Source: Sphingobacterium nematocida (GTDB lineage: Bacteria; Bacteroidota; Bacteroidia; Sphingobacteriales; Sphingobacteriaceae). Taken from it: 64,000 nucleotides of DNA. The stretch is from positions 372,001 through 436,000 of the forward strand of contig NZ_FUZF01000001.1 of NCBI RefSeq assembly GCF_900168125.1. The letters run 5' to 3'. Below are positions 59,109 to 64,000 of this stretch, in pieces. The translations under genes and the position numbers were made by a program. The notes under the pieces are model-generated. The model did not search any database. It was given only the letters and a program-made list of their open reading frames with translations, and was not told the origin of the DNA. Numbering within the stretch: position 1 is the first letter of the stretch; each line of letters starts with the position of its first letter.

Positions 59109-61928
59109 CTATTTTTTTAGGTTTTCGGGCATTAATACTGCCTTGATATTTTTAGCTTTTAAAATTTTGTCAGCAACCATATGGCTTACATCTTGAGCTG
59201 AAATGCTTTGTAACATATCTGTATAAGAGGTGAAGTAGTTCCAGTTTGAAAACTTGTAATATACATGGTTCCTTAACTCGGCACTCCAAAATGTATCTTT
59301 ATCATACTGTTTGTCATAAGACTGCTGCATTTGTTTTTTGATGTTATGCAGCTCTTCGCTGAAATAACTGCTGTCTTGAGCAATTTTTCTAAGCTCTGCA
59401 TAGGCTTGTTCGATCAAAAAATCTTTACGGGCAGGCTCGCAAGTGAAGTTGATCCGGGTACGAAGCAAAGTGGTCGGTTCTGAAGTAGCACTGACACTGA
59501 CTCCGACCCCGTAAACTCCCGAATTCTCTTCGCGAAGATTCTTTCTCAACTTAATCTTGATAATATTTTCGACAACCTCGTTAAGTAGGATACCGGGATA
59601 CTCGTAGCGGTAGTCGGTAGTCTGAAAGAAAATATTAACGGTAGCCTTATCCGCTTTGCCAGCGAACATGAGTATATCCTGATTCTCGACATGATCGTAC
59701 GAAGGTAGACGCTGAGCTGTCTTATCTTCCTTGGACTGCGGTAGACCTCCGATGTATTTTTCAACTAAATACTTTAAACTATCGTTGGTGAAATCTCCTA
59801 CAATCACAAAGTCGAAACCTTCTGGAGAACCGAACCTACTGTTGAAAACGGGAATAATCCGGTCGATCTGTAGGTCTTTTTCTATCCGTTCTGCACTCAA
59901 CGTGTTTTCATCAAAACTATCAGCTCCGATTGCTTTGCCCAATGCTTCGGAGTACGTGCCAGTGACATTATAGGTTGCATTTTTCGCTGCATCTATACTT
60001 TTCTTCTTAATGCTACTAAATACGCGTTCATCAACTCTTGGTTGGGTCCACTTGGAATATAGCAACTCAAACATTGTCTGTACGTCTTTCATATTGGCAC
60101 TAGCGGAAAGCCCCTCGCGATGATTGGAAATCATAAAAGTAGCTGACGCTGAATTTCCATTTAGATATTTGGTCAAAGCTTGTCTTGAAAAATCGCCGGT
60201 ACCACTCGCCCCTAGAACATTTTTGACAAATACACCAGTCACATAATCTGCGGTATCCAATGCCAAATATCCTCCTTTACGAAATCCTGTGAGTTGGATA
60301 TACCCTTTGCGTGAGGTGCTATTTTTCAGATAAACATTGACTCCGTTGGACAGCTCCCATTTCTCGACTCCAATAGCGGATAAGGTGGAGCGATTCGTCA
60401 CACTGCCTGATACGGGTTCCTTTGCCAGGAGCTTAGACGGGATATGAAGTTCGTCTTTCCAGGCTAAAACAGGAGTCTGCTCAAACTTGCTGAATAGTTC
60501 CTTTAACTGTGCCTCGGTAGGCAACTCGCCTTTCAACCGCTCGGGTGCTGATAATAGAACAACGGTATTGCCCGGTTGGAAATACGTAGCCAGATGTTCT
60601 CGTAATGTTATAGAGTCAATACTATTAAGAAGTTTAGTGGTCAACTCTCTACGTTCCACCTTGTCCAATACGCTATGTCCGGAAAAGAAATCGTCTTTCA
60701 ACTGGCCTAAGAGTAGCGCTGGATTTAGATTGTTCTCTTGATTTACCGAGCGTGCCAGCTGCGCATTGAATTGCTCCTTGTAATCGTCTATTTCGGATGA
60801 TGTGAATCCAAAACTTACTAACCGTTCTTTTTCTGTCAAGAACTTGCTGATGCCCTCAATGATATGCCCATCGAACAAAACAGCTCCCCCAATGGAAAGT
60901 CCATTGTTGATCAGTAAATCGGAAAATGACATAGAAGCACTTTTGTAACTGTCGTCCAACTGTGCAATGCGATCGAACCGTTTCTTGATCAGCGCATTTG
61001 TTAAGCTACGTGACAGTTGGAATTTAAAATCGGCCTCAGTCACTATAGGGCGCATAGCTGGCAGCTTGGTGATATATGAAAAATCTATGCTCGTCGCCTC
61101 CTTGTCTGTATAGATGTTGAACAGGGTGTCTTGATGCGCTGCAAGACGGTAGGATACGCGCTCCTTGGCACCTTTTACTTTTTTCGCTCGTGAAAAAAGT
61201 CTTTTTATAGTTTGCTCAGTACGCTTTACATCTTGGTTTGTCACTATAGCTATACCCATCAGATCTGGACGATACCAAGTTTGATAGAAGTCTACTATGG
61301 TAGGTCTCTGAAAATGACGCAGAATATCTAAACTTCCGATAGGTCGACGATCGGCGTATCTCGAGTTATAAAATATCAGGGGTAAACTCTGATCGCTCAT
61401 ACGGCTAGATACTCCTTGTTTGGTCCGCCACTCTTCGATGATGACACCGCGTTCTTTTTCAATCTCAAGAGAATCAAACGACAAGTGGAAACCCCAATCA
61501 TACACGATATCTAGTGCTTTATGGAGGTGCTCTTCGTCTTTGGTATCGATCGTTATTTTGTAGACTGTCTCGTCGTAGGACGTGTGTGCATTCAAATCGG
61601 CCCCGAATTTTAATCCTAAAGACTCTAAATAGGTAATAACTTCATTCTTGGGGTAATTTTTACTCCCATTGAATGCCATGTGCTCTACAAAATGTGCCAG
61701 TCCAAGTTGGTCTTCGCGCTCTTGTAGGCTACCAGCATTTACAAATAACTGTATGTAGCTCTGATGGTTGTTGCCATTATCCGGATAGATATAGTATCTG
61801 AAACCGTTTTTTAGCTGCCCTTTCACCAATTTGGAATCTTGAGGCAATACCTGTCCATTGACAGAGGTTACACATGCCACCCACAACGCAATAAGTACTA
61901 AAAACTTATATTTCATCCACCTCAACAT
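59109..61928 (-). CDS. M16-family zinc metallopeptidase (pitrilysin/insulinase type)
   Basis: 939 residues, a full two-half M16 protein. The signal peptide is …LVLIALWVACVTSVNGQ. The inverted zinc motif HFVEH is at 79-83, and the third ligand fits Glu159 (76 residues further, in EIEKERGVIIEEW). The second, non-catalytic half begins near residue 500. Such enzymes degrade peptides inside a closed chamber. Export and placement between SusD and a surface lipoprotein suggest it trims imported or surface-bound peptides. It overlaps nothing but lies 3 and 4 bases from its neighbours. Confidence 0.92.
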   Translation of the reverse strand: MLRWMKYKFLVLIALWVACVTSVNGQVLPQDSKLVKGQLKNGFRYYIYPDNGNNHQSYIQLFVNAGSLQEREDQLGLAHFVEHMAFNGSKNYPKNEVITYLESLGLKFGADLNAHTSYDETVYKITIDTKDEEHLHKALDIVYDWGFHLSFDSLEIEKERGVIIEEWRTKQGVSSRMSDQSLPLIFYNSRYADRRPIGSLDILRHFQRPTIVDFYQTWYRPDLMGIAIVTNQDVKRTEQTIKRLFSRAKKVKGAKERVSYRLAAHQDTLFNIYTDKEATSIDFSYITKLPAMRPIVTEADFKFQLSRSLTNALIKKRFDRIAQLDDSYKSASMSFSDLLINNGLSIGGAVLFDGHIIEGISKFLTEKERLVSFGFTSSEIDDYKEQFNAQLARSVNQENNLNPALLLGQLKDDFFSGHSVLDKVERRELTTKLLNSIDSITLREHLATYFQPGNTVVLLSAPERLKGELPTEAQLKELFSKFEQTPVLAWKDELHIPSKLLAKEPVSGSVTNRSTLSAIGVEKWELSNGVNVYLKNSTSRKGYIQLTGFRKGGYLALDTADYVTGVFVKNVLGASGTGDFSRQALTKYLNGNSASATFMISNHREGLSASANMKDVQTMFELLYSKWTQPRVDERVFSSIKKKSIDAAKNATYNVTGTYSEALGKAIGADSFDENTLSAERIEKDLQIDRIIPVFNSRFGSPEGFDFVIVGDFTNDSLKYLVEKYIGGLPQSKEDKTAQRLPSYDHVENQDILMFAGKADKATVNIFFQTTDYRYEYPGILLNEVVENIIKIKLRKNLREENSGVYGVGVSVSATSEPTTLLRTRINFTCEPARKDFLIEQAYAELRKIAQDSSYFSEELHNIKKQMQQSYDKQYDKDTFWSAELRNHVYYKFSNWNYFTSYTDMLQSISAQDVSHMVADKILKAKNIKAVLMPENLKK

Positions 61929-61931
61929 GTT

Positions 61932-62393
61932 TTAGATTTTATTTATTTTTAACTCTGTCTGTTTTTTGTCCGGTCCTGGCAAACCAACAGTAATTCCTTT
62001 GTCGTTGTTCAGCAATCTAATAATTACATAATTATTAGCAGATGGGTTCAATGGATTTGCTTTCCACCTAATCGTAATCGGTAATTCAAAATATCCCGGT
62101 TTGAACACAAGCTCTGATCTATTGGACAGCACCTCGAAATCTACTCCTTCTTTCAAACCATCTCCAACAATGATTTCATACTGAAGCTTGATTGGTTCAT
62201 ACTGGAGCTTGGTACTGAAAAAGACTTTATAATCGACAACCTCATTGCGACTAGCCTGTACATTGATCTCAGATGCCTGCGCTACATGTATATAGAAAAA
62301 GGGGTGATCATAGGGTTTTACTAACTCTTTGTTACAGCTTATCATCATCACTGATAATAGCAACACAACTATAACGCGACTTATTTTTTTCAT
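61932..62393 (-). CDS. Small SusCD-associated lipoprotein (DUF4843-like possible)
   Basis: 153 residues. The signal ends at Cys20 (LLLSVMMISCNKE). The mature part is beta-rich and ends with …KKQTELKINKI. The spaced pattern resembles short beta-sandwich lipoproteins (Calx-beta or DUF4843-like) that follow SusD genes in Bacteroidota. It sits 4 bases after susD and 3 before the M16 peptidase. The family label is tentative. Confidence 0.65.
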   Translation of the reverse strand: MKKISRVIVVLLLSVMMISCNKELVKPYDHPFFYIHVAQASEINVQASRNEVVDYKVFFSTKLQYEPIKLQYEIIVGDGLKEGVDFEVLSNRSELVFKPGYFELPITIRWKANPLNPSANNYVIIRLLNNDKGITVGLPGPDKKQTELKINKI

Positions 62394-62397
62394 CTTA

Positions 62398-63843
62398 TTA
62401 ATTATTTACGGTAGGGTTAGGTATTATTAAATCATTAGCATCCAACTCTCTCTTTGGAATCGGCATGATAAATAGATCATTCGGATAACTCAGCTTACAA
62501 ACCGGAGAAGTACAACCTGTGCCACGATCTAATGACTCTTTATAACGCATAATGTCAAAGATACGCTGTCCTTCAAACCCTAGTTCTTTTCTACGTTCCA
62601 ACTTGATCTGTTGTAAAAGTTCGTCCGGAGAAGTATAACTTATTGTGACAGACTGAGGCGAAACATTGTAGGCACGAGCACGTATCTGCTTGATATCCGC
62701 GACAGCTAAGTCATACTGTTTGCTGTGGAAATAGGCCTCAGCCCTATTCAGGAACATTTCTGAAGAACGAACGACCTTAAATACGATAGGAACATTAGCT
62801 TCAACAACGCCATCATATTGGGCATATTTCAGTGATAGATAGGATTTAGATCTTTCGTCAAATCCAAACATAGACTTACGAATATCCTGATCATCAAACA
62901 AATCAATATAAGAAGGTCGAACGGCACCTATGGACTCTACACCGAAATAGAAAATGTTTATCGAGTTGGGGCGTAATTTGGTCAGATTGAATTGCCAAAT
63001 TACCTCTGCATTAATACTCGAAAAATCTTTCCGTTGCGCTGTAGCTCTAAACATATCCATATACTCACTTGGTTTAGCTAGTGGGTATTTTCCTCCATCC
63101 AATACCTCTGTAGCATATTTGATAGAATTATCATAATCGCCCATGTAAAGGTATATACGGGATAATAGCGCTTTGGCTGCATCTGCAGAGGCAAATACGC
63201 GCTCTTTCTTGGTCGAGCCCAGGGCTTCGATTCCAAATTTTAAATCGGAAATAATCTGTTCGTAAGTCGCTTTCATTGAAGCTCTAGACATTTTCACGCC
63301 AGGTTTGGGGGTAACTAAGGGTATGGGGATGCCGAGATGGGAAGCATCAGCTGTATAGGTATAATGCTGGGCATAAATATTTGATAATGCAAAAAACATT
63401 AAACCCCGAAGTATATGCGCCTCTCCTTCTATCATTTTTATACGAGCTAAGTCAACTCCCCCTTTGTCGCGAATGGGGTCTGCTGCGTTAATAACATTAT
63501 TGATATTATTGATAGCTGCGTATCCTTCACGCCACAAACCTAGCGTCGGCCCTACGTTCTCCTGATCGTAACTGTAATTGTATTCATTTAACAACAGATT
63601 GGACCCCGTAACGGTATTTCGAATCACGTCGTCCGCCCGTAAGTCTCCGTATATCGAGTATTCGGACTCGAAGTAATCTCCTGCCAAACGATAACTGCCT
63701 ATTAAGGCATCAGACATGCCCTGTACATCCTGAAACATCTGCTCCGCCCCTAGCTGTCCGATAGGTTCGACCTCTAAAAAGCTTTTGCCACAAGAACTAA
63801 GGCTTAGTGCACAAGCTAAAATGGTATATTTTATTATTTTCAT
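62398..63843 (-). CDS. RagB/SusD-family lipoprotein
   Basis: 481 residues. The lipoprotein signal ends at Cys18 (ALSLSSCGKSFLEVEPIG), with the conserved FLEVEP opening. Helical TPR units follow, and the C-terminal KLERRKELGFEGQRIFDIMRYKE is the family signature. It is downstream of the partial SusC (16 bases between) and heads the rest of the operon. The ligand is unknown. Confidence 0.92.
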   Translation of the reverse strand: MKIIKYTILACALSLSSCGKSFLEVEPIGQLGAEQMFQDVQGMSDALIGSYRLAGDYFESEYSIYGDLRADDVIRNTVTGSNLLLNEYNYSYDQENVGPTLGLWREGYAAINNINNVINAADPIRDKGGVDLARIKMIEGEAHILRGLMFFALSNIYAQHYTYTADASHLGIPIPLVTPKPGVKMSRASMKATYEQIISDLKFGIEALGSTKKERVFASADAAKALLSRIYLYMGDYDNSIKYATEVLDGGKYPLAKPSEYMDMFRATAQRKDFSSINAEVIWQFNLTKLRPNSINIFYFGVESIGAVRPSYIDLFDDQDIRKSMFGFDERSKSYLSLKYAQYDGVVEANVPIVFKVVRSSEMFLNRAEAYFHSKQYDLAVADIKQIRARAYNVSPQSVTISYTSPDELLQQIKLERRKELGFEGQRIFDIMRYKESLDRGTGCTSPVCKLSYPNDLFIMPIPKRELDANDLIIPNPTVNN

Positions 63844-63859
63844 GAATTTATCTCCTTAT

Positions 63860-64000
63860 TTAAAATCTAACACTAACCGAGAACGAATAATTTGAGATAC
63901 GAGAATTGGAATCAAACATCTCCGCATAGGTATTATATAGGTATTTCGTGTCTTTTAGGAATTCGAAACCTTCCATGTTTTGAAAACTCCTCGCTGTCCC
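63860..64000 (-). CDS. SusC-family outer-membrane protein, C-terminal end (partial)
   Basis: The minus-strand frame enters at the window edge and ends …EFLKDTKYLYNTYAEMFDSN then SRISNYSFSVSVRF before the TAA at 63860. This is the final beta-strand ending in Phe that is typical of SusC barrels, directly upstream of susD as expected. Only 46 residues are inside the window. Confidence 0.85.
   Translation of the reverse strand, partial: GTARSFQNMEGFEFLKDTKYLYNTYAEMFDSNSRISNYSFSVSVRF

Noticed and set aside
1..64000. tRNA, rRNA, insertion sequences, integrase or attachment sites
   Set aside because: None could be supported by reading. No transposase or integrase domain was seen and no flanking direct repeats of the island were found by eye, so the island boundaries stay undefined.

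Overview
The window looks like chromosome from a Bacteroidota bacterium of the Sphingobacteriaceae type (Sphingobacterium or Pedobacter-like). The basis is four SusC/SusD outer-membrane systems (one only partly inside the window), a FecR-type anti-sigma tail in front of an STN-containing SusC, TlpA proteins with a DUF4369-like N-terminus, a DUF6520-like small exported protein and a MauE-like membrane protein. The genus is inferred from gene content, not from a marker gene. I found no rRNA, tRNA, CRISPR array or recognisable insertion sequence.

Layout. 1-7.6 kb: a nutrient-uptake operon (FecR tail, SusC, SusD, two tandem TlpA paralogues) ending at a clear terminator. 7.7-12.1 kb: minus-strand genes including a small lipoprotein, a CHAP hydrolase and a multi-pass membrane protein that together resemble a lysis cassette, an Ig-like/DUF6266-like protein, a possible winged-HTH protein and a membrane-anchored LytTR-like regulator; repeats lie between them. 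12.3-15.8 kb: a Crp/Fnr-like regulator, two unknown proteins, a MauE-like membrane protein and a DUF6520-like peptide. These converge on a second SusD-SusC-TlpA set (15.8-22.2 kb) whose TlpA carries a DUF3738-like tail.

23.1-37.8 kb is a DNA phosphorothioation (Dnd) defence island. The modification genes dndC, dndD and dndE are collinear and dndA (cysteine desulfurase) converges on them. Upstream in the same direction lie a DndB-like DGQHR protein, a PLD-like/SF2 helicase, a 71-residue protein, a zinc-hook SMC ATPase and an AlbA/Schlafen-type protein. The DndFGH restriction set is not visible. In front of these sit a putative HTH protein, a McrA-type HNH nuclease and a protein with an intact-looking RelA/SpoT nucleotide-synthetase domain. 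The last is the most unusual member and the best candidate for something undescribed.

37.9-54.2 kb continues as an accessory and partly decaying region: a Trp-rich repeat protein, a DUF559 remnant, two XRE regulators, an inducible-mutagenesis-like cassette (Y-family polymerase, C-family polymerase alpha subunit, DnaQ/GIY-YIG exonuclease), a large catalase, a Panacea-type toxin-antitoxin pair, a WYL regulator, a macro-domain gene with an internal deletion, and a 5'-truncated AbiEi/DUF6088-like gene behind three palindromes spaced 40-41 bp. 54.2-64 kb is a membrane protein followed by a tightly packed minus-strand operon: SusC (partial), SusD, small lipoprotein, M16 peptidase, lipoprotein and calcineurin-like phosphoesterase, suggesting uptake or processing of a peptide or phosphorylated substrate.

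All functions come from reading motifs by eye; no database search was run.
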